Source: Pseudomonas abietaniphila (GTDB lineage: Bacteria > Pseudomonadota > Gammaproteobacteria > Pseudomonadales > Pseudomonadaceae). From it: 64,000 bases of DNA. This document shows positions 16,516 through 25,842 of the stretch, one piece after another. Each line of letters begins with the position of its first letter. The first letter of the stretch is position 1. The translations under genes were made by a program, and so were the position numbers. Location: assembly GCF_900100795.1 (NCBI RefSeq), contig NZ_FNCO01000001.1, positions 682,001-746,000 on the forward strand, given 5' to 3'. Below the pieces are notes generated by a model. That model did no database searches, was not told the DNA's origin, and saw only the letters and a list, made by a program, of their open reading frames with translations.

Positions 16516-16740
16516 ATGATCAGTTTCAAATCCCTGCAAAACCACCTCGACCATTCCTTCACCCGCGCCCAGAGCCATATGGACGATGCCGCAGAGGCGG
16601 CTTCCGACAGCGGTTCTCTGGAAGACATGCGCGCCTTCAACGATGCCTCCCAGCAGACCAACGTGGCGAACATGATCCTCAACGAGGGGCTGCGCGCCAA
16701 ACACGGCATCACCAAAGCAATCATCGATGGCGTTCAGTGA
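16516..16740 (+). CDS. hrpF: HrpF, type III needle-related helical protein
   Basis: A 74-residue helical protein, the same size as P. syringae HrpF, a member of the small needle/chaperone-like class. It starts at ATG 16516 behind GGAG; the open frame upstream crosses the hrp box and is not coding. The sequence is polar and cysteine-free, with the C-terminal helix ANMILNEGLRAKHGITKAIIDGVQ in outline, typical of needle-class proteins. Its end overlaps hrpG by 14 bases. Confidence 0.9.
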   Translation: MISFKSLQNHLDHSFTRAQSHMDDAAEAASDSGSLEDMRAFNDASQQTNVANMILNEGLRAKHGITKAIIDGVQ

Positions 16741-17158
16741 CTTCACGGCGATCCTCGTTCAGTGGTGTGAGCGTCGTCCGCTTACACCGCTGGACTGCTG
16801 GATCGACGACGCCAACGCGCGTTTGTCCGTGCACGGGGAGGGCGTTCGTCTGAGCCTCGATCTGCTGGACCCCTACGACGGCAGCGACCCGCAGCGTCTC
16901 GATGCCTTGCTCAATCAGGGCGGCGCCAGCGTCGCCTGTGCCTGCGACGGTGCGCTGGGCATGGACCCCGAAACACGTTGTGTCGTGCTGCTCAGCTGGC
17001 TGCCGGATCCCTGCACCCCTGACCGGCTGCTCGATCGTCTGGAAAGTCTGGCCAACCAGCGTGCGGCCATGCTGAGCCTCATGCAGACCTCAATGCGCAA
17101 CGCGACGGCCACGGCCTCGCCCCGCGCCACCCTCAATACCTGGCAACCAGGAGTGTGA
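16727..17158 (+). CDS. hrpG: HrpG, chaperone-like anti-repressor
   Basis: A 143-residue acidic cytoplasmic protein in the canonical HrpG position. In P. syringae HrpG has a chaperone-like fold and binds HrpV, freeing HrpS from repression. The central region (SLDLLDPYDG, then GMDPETRCVVLLSWLPDP) fits a small class I-type chaperone domain. It overlaps hrpF by 14 bases and ends two bases before hrcC, so the operon is tightly coupled. Confidence 0.9.
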   Translation: MAFSDFTAILVQWCERRPLTPLDCWIDDANARLSVHGEGVRLSLDLLDPYDGSDPQRLDALLNQGGASVACACDGALGMDPETRCVVLLSWLPDPCTPDRLLDRLESLANQRAAMLSLMQTSMRNATATASPRATLNTWQPGV

Positions 17159-17159
17159 A

Positions 17160-19265
17160 ATGCGCAAGGCCTTAATGTGGTTGCCTTTGCTGATGATCGG
17201 CGTGACGGCGCCCGCCCTGGCGGCGGTGCCCGACGCCTGGAAACACACAGCGTATGCCTATGACGCGCGGCAGACCGATCTGGCGACGGCGCTGGGCGAT
17301 TTCGCCAAGGAGTTCGGTATCGGACTGGACATGGCGCCGATTCAAGGCACGCTCGATGGCCGTATCCGCGCCCAGAACCCGCAGGAATTCCTCGACCGAT
17401 TGGGCCAGGAGCACCATTTCCAGTGGTTCGTGTACAACGAAACCCTGTACATCAGCCCCACCCGTGAACAGACCTCGGCGCGCATCGAAGTGTCGCCCGA
17501 GGCGGTCGACGACCTGCAACAGGCGTTGTCCGACGTCGGGTTGCTGGACAAGCGTTTTGGCTGGGGTGCCTTACCCGACGAAGGCGTGGTGCTGGTGCGC
17601 GGACCGGCCAAATACGTCGACTTTGTGCGCACTTACAGCAAGAAGGTTGAAGCGCCGGAAAAGGCCGAGAAACAGGACATCGTGGTGTTGCCGCTCAAAT
17701 ACGCCAACGCCGCCGATCGCACCATTCGCTACCGCGACCAACAGCTCACCGTGGCCGGCGTCGCCAGTATTCTTCAGGAACTGCTGGAAAGCCGCTCCCG
17801 GGGTGAGACGATCAATGGCGTGAGTCTTTTACAAGGCCGGGGCGGCACCGCCAGCGGCATGACCGGCGGCAACAACGCCGTGGGTTTGAACTATGGCGGT
17901 CTGGACAGTGGTGGGTTTGATACCGGCGCGCTTGAGCAAGGGCTGGATCGGGTACTGGGTGCCAGTGGCAAACGCGCGGGTTCGTCGGGCGGTTCCAGCA
18001 GCCGTTCGAAAATCCGGGTGAGCGCCGACGTGCGCAATAACTCGGTGTTGATCTATGACTTGCCCAAGCGCAAGGCGATGTACCAGAAGTTGGTGAAGCA
18101 ACTCGACACGCCGCGCAACCTGATCGAAATCGACGCGGTCATCCTCGACATCGACCGCAACGAGCTGGCGCAATTGTCCAGCCGCTGGAATTTCAATGCC
18201 GGCAGCGTCAGTGGCGGCGCCAACCTGTTCGAGCAGGGCAGCGGTTCCACCTTGTTCATCCAGGACGCCGGGAAGTTCGCCGCCGACCTGCACGCGCTGG
18301 AAGGTAACGGGGCCGCCTCGGTGATCGGCAACCCATCGATCCTGACCCTGGAAAACCAACCGGCGGTGATCGACTTCAGTCGCACCGAATACCTCACCGC
18401 CACCTCGGAGCGGGTCGCCGATATTCAACCGATCACCGCAGGCACCAGTCTGCAGGTCATCCCGCGCTCGCTGGACAAGGGCGGCAAGTCTCAAGTGCAA
18501 CTGATCGTCGACATCGAAGACGGCCAGATCGACACCTCGCAGATCAACGAAGACCAGCCTGCGGTGCGCAAGGGCAATGTCAGCACCCAGGCGGTGATCG
18601 CCGAACACGGCTCGTTGGTGATCGGTGGTTTTCACGGGCTGGAAACCACCGACAAGGTCCACAAGATCCCGTTGCTGGGGGACATTCCGGTCATTGGCAA
18701 GTTGCTGTTTCAATCGCGCAATCGCGAGCTCAACCAGCGCGAGCGCTTGTTTATTCTCACGCCGCGTTTGATTGGCGATCAGGTCAACCCGTCGCGCTAT
18801 GTCGAAATCAGTAACCCGCACGATGTCGATGACCAGATGAAGCGTATCCAGCAACGTCGCGACGGCGGCGAAGCGCCCACCCGTGGCGATGTGCAGAGCG
18901 TGTTTACCCAACTGCTGGACGGCGTGGCGCCCGTGGGATTCAGCAGCGGCGAGGCGCTGCCGTTCGAGGCCGACAGCCTGTGCGATCCGGGTGAGGGTCT
19001 GGTGCTGGATAAACAGCGGTCGCAGTGGTTCTCGAAAAAAGACTGGGGCATTGCCGTCGTCGTGGCCCGCAACACCACCAGCAAGCCGGTTCGCATCGAT
19101 GAGAGCCGATGCGGCGGGCGTTGGGTGATGGGCGTCAGCGCCTGGCCACGCGCCTGGTTGCAACCGGGCGCGGAGAGTGAAATCTATATCGCCTTGCGCC
19201 AGCCGCAGGTGTCGACCAAAGCCAGACAGAACCGACCTTCGCTGCTCAAGGGGGCAACACGATGA
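17160..19265 (+). CDS. hrcC: HrcC, outer-membrane secretin (SctC/YscC family)
   Basis: A 701-residue secretin of full length. It has a signal peptide (MRKALMWLPLLMIGVTAPALA), N-terminal periplasmic N0/N1/N3 ring domains, a Gly/Ser linker at about residues 222-285, and the C-terminal secretin pore domain with VIGGFHGLETTDKVHKIPLLGDIPVIG at about 480-510. HrcC forms the outer-membrane ring for pilus and effector exit. The gene starts one base after hrpG and overlaps hrpT by four bases. The frame is intact. Confidence 0.96.
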   Translation: MRKALMWLPLLMIGVTAPALAAVPDAWKHTAYAYDARQTDLATALGDFAKEFGIGLDMAPIQGTLDGRIRAQNPQEFLDRLGQEHHFQWFVYNETLYISPTREQTSARIEVSPEAVDDLQQALSDVGLLDKRFGWGALPDEGVVLVRGPAKYVDFVRTYSKKVEAPEKAEKQDIVVLPLKYANAADRTIRYRDQQLTVAGVASILQELLESRSRGETINGVSLLQGRGGTASGMTGGNNAVGLNYGGLDSGGFDTGALEQGLDRVLGASGKRAGSSGGSSSRSKIRVSADVRNNSVLIYDLPKRKAMYQKLVKQLDTPRNLIEIDAVILDIDRNELAQLSSRWNFNAGSVSGGANLFEQGSGSTLFIQDAGKFAADLHALEGNGAASVIGNPSILTLENQPAVIDFSRTEYLTATSERVADIQPITAGTSLQVIPRSLDKGGKSQVQLIVDIEDGQIDTSQINEDQPAVRKGNVSTQAVIAEHGSLVIGGFHGLETTDKVHKIPLLGDIPVIGKLLFQSRNRELNQRERLFILTPRLIGDQVNPSRYVEISNPHDVDDQMKRIQQRRDGGEAPTRGDVQSVFTQLLDGVAPVGFSSGEALPFEADSLCDPGEGLVLDKQRSQWFSKKDWGIAVVVARNTTSKPVRIDESRCGGRWVMGVSAWPRAWLQPGAESEIYIALRQPQVSTKARQNRPSLLKGATR

Positions 19266-19468
19266 CCGCGCGCGTTTACGTCTTCCTGCTCGTGCTGTTC
19301 GCCACCCTGACGGGTTGTGCGAGCCATTCGGGGTGTTCGGGGTATGCCTGCAAGCGCCCGGACTCCAATGATCGCGAGCTGGTGATCTGGTGGCCCCCCG
19401 ACATGCGCCAGGGCCTGGACGAGCGGGATCACGAACTGGATTTCACCGTTGTGCCATTAAAGGATTGA
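19262..19468 (+). CDS. hrpT: HrpT, small lipoprotein (secretin pilotin candidate)
   Basis: A 68-residue lipoprotein precursor with signal sequence and lipobox LTGC (C19). HrpT of P. syringae is needed for type III secretion and probably helps HrcC reach the outer membrane. The start overlaps the hrcC stop (ATGA) and hrpV follows two bases after its stop. Two further cysteines (in SGCSGYACKR) follow the lipid-modified one. Confidence 0.92.
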   Translation: MTARVYVFLLVLFATLTGCASHSGCSGYACKRPDSNDRELVIWWPPDMRQGLDERDHELDFTVVPLKD

Positions 19469-19470
19469 GC

Positions 19471-19830
19471 ATGATTCGGGTATCGGAAAAGGCGGCGTTC
19501 TACGCCCACGTCGCGGCCGAACGCGCGGCAATCTGGCCGGTGGCGACCGGAGTGGCCTTCGTCAGCCGACGCGAGCACCGCGATTGGGGCATCGCTTTGC
19601 ACATCGAAGGTCGGGCGTTACGTCCCGAACAGCTGCGAGATGCCTTGGAGAGGCGTTTCTCCCAGGCGGAACTGTTCAACGACTACTTTCTGTTTCTTGA
19701 TGTGCAACGTGACTTCGTGGTGTGGCACGCGGTGCCTGGCCTGTCGGAGTCACAGGCCAGCCTGGACACGATTCGCCGGCACGAGTTGATGCTGGCGGGG
19801 CTGGATCATCTCAGTGATGTGGGGCATTGA
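19471..19830 (+). CDS. hrpV: HrpV, negative regulator of HrpS
   Basis: A 119-residue cytoplasmic protein in the HrpV position at the end of the hrpC operon. In P. syringae HrpV binds HrpS and represses hrpL expression, and HrpG relieves this. The start is the ATG at 19471, two bases after the hrpT stop; a longer frame to 19390 would overlap hrpT. It is the last hrp gene in the window. In P. syringae the next gene is hrcU, whereas here an unrelated gene on the other strand follows. Confidence 0.92.
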   Translation: MIRVSEKAAFYAHVAAERAAIWPVATGVAFVSRREHRDWGIALHIEGRALRPEQLRDALERRFSQAELFNDYFLFLDVQRDFVVWHAVPGLSESQASLDTIRRHELMLAGLDHLSDVGH

Positions 19831-19905
19831 TGGCTGTAGCCGTTAGGCCCGTCGACAGTTGTCATCATCGGGTCAAACGGCTAGAACGGCATCGTGCCGC
19901 AGATG

Positions 19906-20169
19906 TCAGGCTTGATTGAGGTAGAGCGTCTGCTGCGGAACGAAGGTTTCCAGCTCGAGTTCAATGGCCTCGATGATGCGCTCCACGTCCATGGCGTTCA
20001 TGACCGTCTGGCAGGGAATCCCCGCGATCGCGATCACCGTCTCGCCGCTGGCGCGGTCGAACAGACGCGCAACCATACTGCTGGGCGCGTCCATGTTGGC
20101 TTCGAAGCCCACCGGGTGGAAATGCCAGCGCATCAGCTGACAGGCGTTTGGAAACGTGACTTTGTTCAT
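19906..20169 (-). CDS. DUF1652 family protein
   Basis: An 87-residue cytoplasmic protein recognisable as DUF1652, a small family common in Pseudomonas. It has LMRWHFHPVGFEA near the N-terminus, then SSMVARLFDR, TVIAIAGIPC and DVERIIEAIELELE. Function is unknown. AGGTAGG precedes the ATG at 20169; a longer frame to 20271 has no start signal. It runs convergently with hrpV, 75 bases away, and probably belongs to the resident chromosome rather than to the type III system. Confidence 0.85.
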   Translation of the reverse strand: MNKVTFPNACQLMRWHFHPVGFEANMDAPSSMVARLFDRASGETVIAIAGIPCQTVMNAMDVERIIEAIELELETFVPQQTLYLNQA

Positions 20170-20823
20170 GGGGCCTACCTCGTTCAATCGAGCAAATCCA
20201 GAGCTCCGCAGGGCAGGAAAAAGTGTCTGTGTGTCGGTGCCGGGAACGTCGCAACGCGTGTGCCAGAGCACAACGATGCATCTTGTAAATACCGCGTTCG
20301 CCGGATCATGGATCCACAGTTCACGAGTCAGCTAAAGGTAGCACCGACTTCTGACAGGTATGAGAAAAAAATCCTACAGCCGTAAAAAATTTATGTTTCT
20401 TTGATATCGGTCAAACTCCGTTATATCCGATTAATCAAAACGACTGACCACTGAATCGTTATTTCAAAATAAGGCACACGGCCAGTATTCGAGGTTTCCC
20501 CCTCTGCATCTGATCTGATCGCGGGGGCATTCGCCACGTGTAATGCCCCTATAAAAGAACAGCTTTTAAGGGAGGTGTTACACGCGCTTAACACGCAAAC
20601 GTTTTACTGCGCCAAATGGGATCCAGCAAAACATCCGTTTCAAAATAACTTCAAAGTCGACTGAATAAATGATTGTCCTCTGCCGATAGAAGATCAGGTG
20701 GCCGCCAAGACATCAACTTCCGTGTGACAGGACGGCCACCCTTTACTAACGAGACGAACTCAAGTCTCGAGTGCCTGATTTACGCATGGACGCCTCAGCC
20801 GGATCTTTGAAGAGAGACATTCC
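20170..20823. other. Intergenic region between DUF1652 gene and chemoreceptor gene
   Basis: About 650 bases without a supportable gene. It holds two inverted repeats (20524-20549 and 20575-20594) and should carry the divergent promoters of the DUF1652 and chemoreceptor genes. I see no transposon, att site or tRNA remnant here. Confidence 0.6.
20524..20549. repeat. Inverted repeat/hairpin
   Basis: GGGGCATT and AATGCCCC, perfect 8-base arms, flank a 10-base loop. TATAAAAG follows, not a T tract. It could be a terminator-like stem or a binding site. A second, 6-base inverted repeat (GTGTTA with TAACAC) lies at 20575-20594. Confidence 0.5.
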
Positions 20824-22449
20824 ATGTCGATTAGAAACATGAACATCGCGCCTCGCGCATTCCTGGGGTTCGCCTTCATCGCCGTGCTGGTGATCGGGTT
20901 GGGCTTTTTCTCTCTCAATCGCATGGCGGTGATTCGACAGGCCACCACCGACATTGAAACCAATCAGCTGCCCAGCGTGGGGTACCTGGGCAACATGCTG
21001 GAAAACACCTTGCGCCTGCGCATTACGTCCTTTCGCACGCTGGTCAATCGCGAGCCTGCAGCGCTGCGCGAGACCGAAGGGCGCATTGCCGAGTTGATCG
21101 GCAAGTTGCAGGACGCGAAGAAAAACTACGCCGTGTTACCTGCCGACGGCGAAGAACTCACGGTCTATCGTCAGTTCGAAGCGACGCTGGCAACCTTTCT
21201 TGATGTGCAGGCGCAAGTACTGGACTTGTCGCGTCAGGAAAAAATGGAAGAGATGCGCAACTTGATCAACACCCGTATGAAAGACGCCACCGACCTTATG
21301 GGTGTCCAGCTTAATCAGCTCATTGCCATTAACAAGAAGAGCGCCGGCGACGCGGCGGTTGTTTCCCAACAACAATATGATGGGGCCAATGTCGGCGTTA
21401 TATCCGTCTCGGTTATTGCCGCACTCATGACCATCTTGTTGGCCTGGTTGCTGACTAAAAGTATCGTCAACCCGCTGTCTAGAGCGGTGCGGGTTGCCGA
21501 AGAGATTGCTGGCGGTGATCTGACCCGACCGATTGAAGTGGACGGCAAGGACGAGGCCTCGCAGTTGTTGAAGGCGCTGGCGACCATGCAACAGAACTTG
21601 CGCAAGACCCTCGAGCTGATCTCCGGCTCTGCCACCCAGCTGGCGTCGGCCGCCGAGGAACTGAGCGCGGTGACTGAAGAATCGTCCCGCGGATTGCAGC
21701 AGCAAAACAATGAAATCGAACAGGCGGCCACAGCGGTCAACGAGATGACCGCGGCCGTGGAAGAAGTGGCACGCAACGCGGTGTCGACCTCTGAAGCCTC
21801 GCAGCAGTCCAACCAGACCGCGCGCAAGGGGCGTGACCGGGTGGTGGAAACGGTCAAGTCGATTCAGGACATGACTCAGCAGATTCAGGCGACCACGGGG
21901 TTAGTGGAAGGCCTGGCGGAGCAGGGCCGCGACATTGGCAAGGTGCTTGATGTGATTCGTTCGATCGCCGAGCAGACCAATCTGTTGGCGCTCAACGCCG
22001 CGATCGAAGCCGCACGGGCGGGCGAGGCGGGGCGTGGCTTTGCGGTGGTGGCCGATGAGGTCCGTGCACTGGCCCACCGTACGGCGCAATCCACCACCGA
22101 AATCGAGCAAATGGTGGCGGGTATTCAGACCCGGACGGGCGACGCGGTGCAATCGATGTCACGTAACACGGACAGCACGCGCACCACGTTGGGCCTGGCC
22201 AGTTCGGCGGGCGACGCGCTGGAGCTCATTACCGAGGCGATCTCTCAGATCAACGAGCGCAACCTGGTGATCGCCAGCGCTTCGGAAGAGCAGGCGCAGG
22301 TGTCGCGTGAAGTGGACCGCAATCTGGTGAACATTCGTGACCTGGCCGCGCAGACGGCGGCAGGGGCTAACCAGACCAGCGCGGCCAGCCATGAACTGTC
22401 GCGCCTGGCGGTGGACCTGAAGGCAATGGTGACGCGGTTCAAGGTTTGA
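20824..22449 (+). CDS. Methyl-accepting chemotaxis protein
   Basis: A 541-residue chemoreceptor. It has a first transmembrane helix at about residues 12-32, a helical periplasmic sensor domain of about 155 residues (four-helix-bundle type), a second transmembrane helix at about 190-210, a HAMP domain to about 265, and the cytoplasmic signalling hairpin whose conserved tip ([19 protein letters not shown]) lies at about 380-410. It signals to CheA/CheW. The ligand is unknown. It stands alone between the type III locus and the 2-ketogluconate operon, with which it is convergent. Confidence 0.93.
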   Translation: MSIRNMNIAPRAFLGFAFIAVLVIGLGFFSLNRMAVIRQATTDIETNQLPSVGYLGNMLENTLRLRITSFRTLVNREPAALRETEGRIAELIGKLQDAKKNYAVLPADGEELTVYRQFEATLATFLDVQAQVLDLSRQEKMEEMRNLINTRMKDATDLMGVQLNQLIAINKKSAGDAAVVSQQQYDGANVGVISVSVIAALMTILLAWLLTKSIVNPLSRAVRVAEEIAGGDLTRPIEVDGKDEASQLLKALATMQQNLRKTLELISGSATQLASAAEELSAVTEESSRGLQQQNNEIEQAATAVNEMTAAVEEVARNAVSTSEASQQSNQTARKGRDRVVETVKSIQDMTQQIQATTGLVEGLAEQGRDIGKVLDVIRSIAEQTNLLALNAAIEAARAGEAGRGFAVVADEVRALAHRTAQSTTEIEQMVAGIQTRTGDAVQSMSRNTDSTRTTLGLASSAGDALELITEAISQINERNLVIASASEEQAQVSREVDRNLVNIRDLAAQTAAGANQTSAASHELSRLAVDLKAMVTRFKV

Positions 22450-22461
22450 GTTGATCGCCAT

Positions 22462-22491
22462 CGCCTGGCCACCGCCGGAAATGGTCAGGCG
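22462..22491. terminator. Bidirectional hairpin between chemoreceptor and kguD genes
   Basis: CGCCTGGCCA pairs with TGGTCAGGCG (one G-U pair) around a 10-base loop. It starts 13 bases after the chemoreceptor stop and overlaps the kguD stop, and so may terminate both convergent genes. Confidence 0.5.
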
Positions 22492-23468
22492 TGTTTCCAG
22501 GCTTCCTTGTTCACCAGGTCCTTCGGTCGTTCGCCGCTTAACGCACTGATCATGTTTTCCACGGCACAACGCGCCATCGCCTCGCGGGTTTCGTGCGTGG
22601 CCGATCCCATGTGCGGGGTCGCTACCACGTTGTCCAGTTGCAACAACGGGGAGTCCGTCTGCAGCGGCTCACTCTCGAACACGTCGAGGCCTGCCGCGCG
22701 AATCTGTCCCGTCTGCAGCGCGTGGATCATGGCCTGCTCATCCACCACTTTGCCCCGCGCGATGTTGATGAAGATCGTCTCGGGGCGCATCCGGGCAAAT
22801 TGCTCTGCACCGATCAGACCTTCGGTTTCAGCGGTCAGCGGCACGGTCAGGCAGACGAAGTCGGCTTCTTGCAGCAGTGCGTCGAGGCTGCGGTACTGCG
22901 CATTGAAACGCGCTTCGACGGCCGGCTTGGGCGAGTGGCTGTGATAGAGCACCGGCATGCCGAAACCAAAGTGGCCGCGCTGTGCCACGGCTTCACCGAT
23001 CCTTCCCATGCCGACAATACCGAGCGTCTTGCCGTGAACATCGGTGCCGAAATGGGCCGGGCCGATGTTCTGCGTCCATTCGCCATTGCGCACCATCGTG
23101 GCCAGTTCCACCACACGACGGGCCGTGGCCATGATCAGCGCAAACCCGGTGTCGGCCGTGGTTTCGGTCAGGACGTCCGGGGTGTTGCTCAACAGGATGC
23201 CCCGTCGGGTGAGGTCGTCGATGTCGTAGTTGTCGACCCCCACGGAGACACTGGACACCGCTTTGAGCTGCGGCGCCAGATCGAGCAGTTGCGCGTCGAG
23301 CTTAAGGCTGGCGCCCAGCAGACCGTCAGCCTGGGGCAGGGCGTCGCGCAGGCGGGCCACGCCACCTGCGCTTTTCGGATCCTCGATCAACGTGACCTCG
23401 GCGTACGCCTGCAGGCGCTCCATCAGGGGCGCCGACAGCTTTTTATAAAGAACAACGTGCTTTTTCAT
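22485..23468 (-). CDS. kguD: 2-ketogluconate / 2-keto-6-phosphogluconate reductase (D-2-hydroxyacid dehydrogenase)
   Basis: A 327-residue NAD(P)-dependent D-isomer 2-hydroxyacid dehydrogenase. The Rossmann motif GIVGMGRIGEAVA lies at about residues 145-160, and the catalytic Arg-Glu-His set lies in the C-terminal half, with the histidine in TPHMGSATHE. In Pseudomonas kgu operons this reductase turns 2-keto-6-phosphogluconate into 6-phosphogluconate. It lies 15 bases downstream of the transporter gene on the same strand and is the last gene of the kguEKTD order. Confidence 0.88.
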   Translation of the reverse strand: MKKHVVLYKKLSAPLMERLQAYAEVTLIEDPKSAGGVARLRDALPQADGLLGASLKLDAQLLDLAPQLKAVSSVSVGVDNYDIDDLTRRGILLSNTPDVLTETTADTGFALIMATARRVVELATMVRNGEWTQNIGPAHFGTDVHGKTLGIVGMGRIGEAVAQRGHFGFGMPVLYHSHSPKPAVEARFNAQYRSLDALLQEADFVCLTVPLTAETEGLIGAEQFARMRPETIFINIARGKVVDEQAMIHALQTGQIRAAGLDVFESEPLQTDSPLLQLDNVVATPHMGSATHETREAMARCAVENMISALSGERPKDLVNKEAWKHA

Positions 23469-23483
23469 CGAATGATTTCCAGA

Positions 23484-24800
23484 TCAGGGGTGCGCGGGCG
23501 TGCGACGAACCGTCGATTCATCGAGCACCTGCTTTGCGGCGTTGTCCGGCTTGAGCAATAAGGTCAATACGACCGACACCAGCAACGCGCCGCTCATGAA
23601 CAGGTAGGACGCGCTCAGCGTGCCGGTGACGCCGTTGAGGTAACCCACCAGATAAGAGCCTGCGAACGAACCCAGTGCGCCGAGGCTGTTGATCAATGCC
23701 ATGGCACCACCGGCCACGTTGGCCGGAAGGATTTCCGGCACGATGGCGAAGAACGGGCCGTAAGGCGCGTACATGCAGGCCCCGGCGATCACCAGCAGGG
23801 CGTAGGACCACCAGAAGTGGTCGGTGCCCAGTGCGTAAGAGCCGTAGAACGCCACGGCAGCCAGCAGCAGCGGCGGCCAGACGAAGAGTTTGCGTTTTTG
23901 CAGTTTGTCCGAGGCCCATGACACCAGCACCATGCCGATCACCGCCGCCAGATAAGGCAATGCGGACAACCAGCCGGCTTCGACCATGTTCATCTGCATG
24001 CCTTTCTTGAGGATCGTTGGCAGCCACAGCACGAAGCCGTATACGCCGATGCTCCAGCAGAAATACTGAGCGGCCAACAGCAAGACTTTCGGCGAACGGA
24101 AGGCTTCGGCGTAGTTCTTCACCGGCTTGATGCCGACCTGTTCGGCGTCCAGACGCGCTTGCAGTTCGGTCTTCTCTTCCTCGGTCAGCCATTTGGCCTG
24201 CGCGGGACGCTCGTCCACCAGACGCCACCAGATAAACGCCCAGATGACGGCAGGCAGGCCTTCGACGATAAACATCCAGCGCCAGCTGAAGTGTGCCACC
24301 AGATAACCCGACACCACCGACATCCAGAGCATGGTCACCGGGTTACCGAGGATCAACACGGTGTTGGCGCGCGAGCGTTCGGCCTTGGTGAACCAGTAGC
24401 AGAGGTACACCAGCATGGCGGGCATCACGGCGGCCTCGACCACCCCGAGCATGAAGCGGATGCCGATCAGCATGTAGGCGTTGGAAACGATACCGGTCAG
24501 GGTCGCGAGGCCGCCCCAGAGAATCAGGCTGACGAAGATTAGCTTCTTCACGCTCTTCTTCTGCGCGTAGATGGCGCCCGGGACCTGGAAGAAGAAGTAG
24601 CCGAGGAAGAACAAGGCCCCCAGCAATGACGACATACCCGGTGTGATGTGCAGGTCTTCCGCCATGCCCGAGGCTGCGGCAAAGCCATAGTTGGCGCGGT
24701 CCAGATAGGCCAGGCTGTAGGTGATGAAGACGATCGGCATGATCAGCAGCCAGCGACGTTTGAGGCCGGCGTGCTTGACGGTTTCGAGTAGCTTTTCCAT
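23484..24800 (-). CDS. kguT: 2-ketogluconate MFS transporter
   Basis: A 438-residue major facilitator of the anion:cation symporter family with about 12 transmembrane helices. It begins KRRWLLIMPIVFITYSLAYLDRANYGFA. Its place between kguK and the reductase identifies it as the 2-ketogluconate importer. I chose the ATG at 24800 because GGAGCC lies just upstream; the open frame reaches 24860 but without a start signal. Confidence 0.88.
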   Translation of the reverse strand: MEKLLETVKHAGLKRRWLLIMPIVFITYSLAYLDRANYGFAAASGMAEDLHITPGMSSLLGALFFLGYFFFQVPGAIYAQKKSVKKLIFVSLILWGGLATLTGIVSNAYMLIGIRFMLGVVEAAVMPAMLVYLCYWFTKAERSRANTVLILGNPVTMLWMSVVSGYLVAHFSWRWMFIVEGLPAVIWAFIWWRLVDERPAQAKWLTEEEKTELQARLDAEQVGIKPVKNYAEAFRSPKVLLLAAQYFCWSIGVYGFVLWLPTILKKGMQMNMVEAGWLSALPYLAAVIGMVLVSWASDKLQKRKLFVWPPLLLAAVAFYGSYALGTDHFWWSYALLVIAGACMYAPYGPFFAIVPEILPANVAGGAMALINSLGALGSFAGSYLVGYLNGVTGTLSASYLFMSGALLVSVVLTLLLKPDNAAKQVLDESTVRRTPAHP

Positions 24801-24876
24801 TTCAGGCTCCCTGAGCATGTTGTTTTTGTCGCAGCAGGTGAAGGGGAACAGTGTGTGCACGCAATAAACGGGGGGA

Positions 24877-25842
24877 TCAGGCGGTCTGTCGTCGCAATGT
24901 CGGGTTCAGTTCGGCGGCTTGCAACGCGGCGCGGGTCGGCAGACCCTCCATGTCGCCACGGCTCTGCACCGCTTGGCTGCCGACCCAGTTGCCACGGGCC
25001 GTTGCTTGATCGAAACCCAGGTTTTCCAGCAGCGCGCTGATGACGCCGACCGCGAAGCCGTCACCCGCACCGACCGTGTCGATGACCTTGGCCACCGGCA
25101 CGCCGGGCACGAACGCTTCATTGAGTTGGGTGCGGTAATACGCGCCTTTGGCGCCGAGTTTGATCACCACCGCTTCCACGCCCATGTCCAGATAGAACCT
25201 GGCGATGTCGGCCGGGGTGTCGTAGCCCGTCAACAGTTCACCTTCGGCCATGCCCGGCATCACCCAGTGCGCCAGGCTGGCGAGACGGTTGATCTCACGA
25301 ATCATCGTCGCCTGGCTTGACCACAGCGAAGGCCGCAGATTGGGGTCGAACGACACGCTGCGTCCGGCATCGCGCATCTGCGTCATCAGCACATGCGACA
25401 GCTCCCGGCAGGTGTCGGACAGGGCGGCGGGAATCCCGGTGGCGTGCAGGTGCCGGGCCTTGAGCAGCTCCGGCACGATGTCGTTGACCGAGAGGTGACT
25501 GGCGGCCGAGCCACGGCGGAAGTACTCGACCACGGGGTCAGCGCCTTCGAGTTCCAGCGATTTGAATTGAAACCCGGTGGGGTGGCCGTTATCGACCGTC
25601 ACATGGCTGCAATCGACGCCTTCCTGTTGCAGGCTGTCGGTGACGAAGCGGCCCATGGAGTCGTTGCCCACGCGGCTCAGCCACGCGACCTTGAAGCCCA
25701 GTCGGGACAAGCCAATGGCAACGTTGCTGTCGGCGCCGGCAATGCGCTTTTCGAAATGACGAACCTGAGCCAGGTCGCCGGTCTGCTCGGCGACCAGCAT
25801 GGTCATGGTTTCGCCGAAGCAAAGGATATCGATCTCAGACAT
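24877..25842 (-). CDS. kguK: 2-ketogluconate kinase (PfkB family)
   Basis: A 321-residue sugar kinase of the PfkB/ribokinase family. It has the N-terminal signature around [17 protein letters not shown] and the C-terminal ATP/catalytic motif [12 protein letters not shown] with the catalytic aspartate. It phosphorylates imported 2-ketogluconate to 2-keto-6-phosphogluconate. The start overlaps the end of kguE by eight bases, showing translational coupling. The operon order ptxS-kguE-kguK-kguT-kguD supports the name. Confidence 0.92.
   Translation of the reverse strand: MSEIDILCFGETMTMLVAEQTGDLAQVRHFEKRIAGADSNVAIGLSRLGFKVAWLSRVGNDSMGRFVTDSLQQEGVDCSHVTVDNGHPTGFQFKSLELEGADPVVEYFRRGSAASHLSVNDIVPELLKARHLHATGIPAALSDTCRELSHVLMTQMRDAGRSVSFDPNLRPSLWSSQATMIREINRLASLAHWVMPGMAEGELLTGYDTPADIARFYLDMGVEAVVIKLGAKGAYYRTQLNEAFVPGVPVAKVIDTVGAGDGFAVGVISALLENLGFDQATARGNWVGSQAVQSRGDMEGLPTRAALQAAELNPTLRRQTA

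Noticed and set aside
17829..19163. 444-codon minus-strand frame inside hrcC
   Set aside because: It lies wholly within the secretin gene, reads as low-complexity His/Arg/Asp-rich sequence and matches no family.
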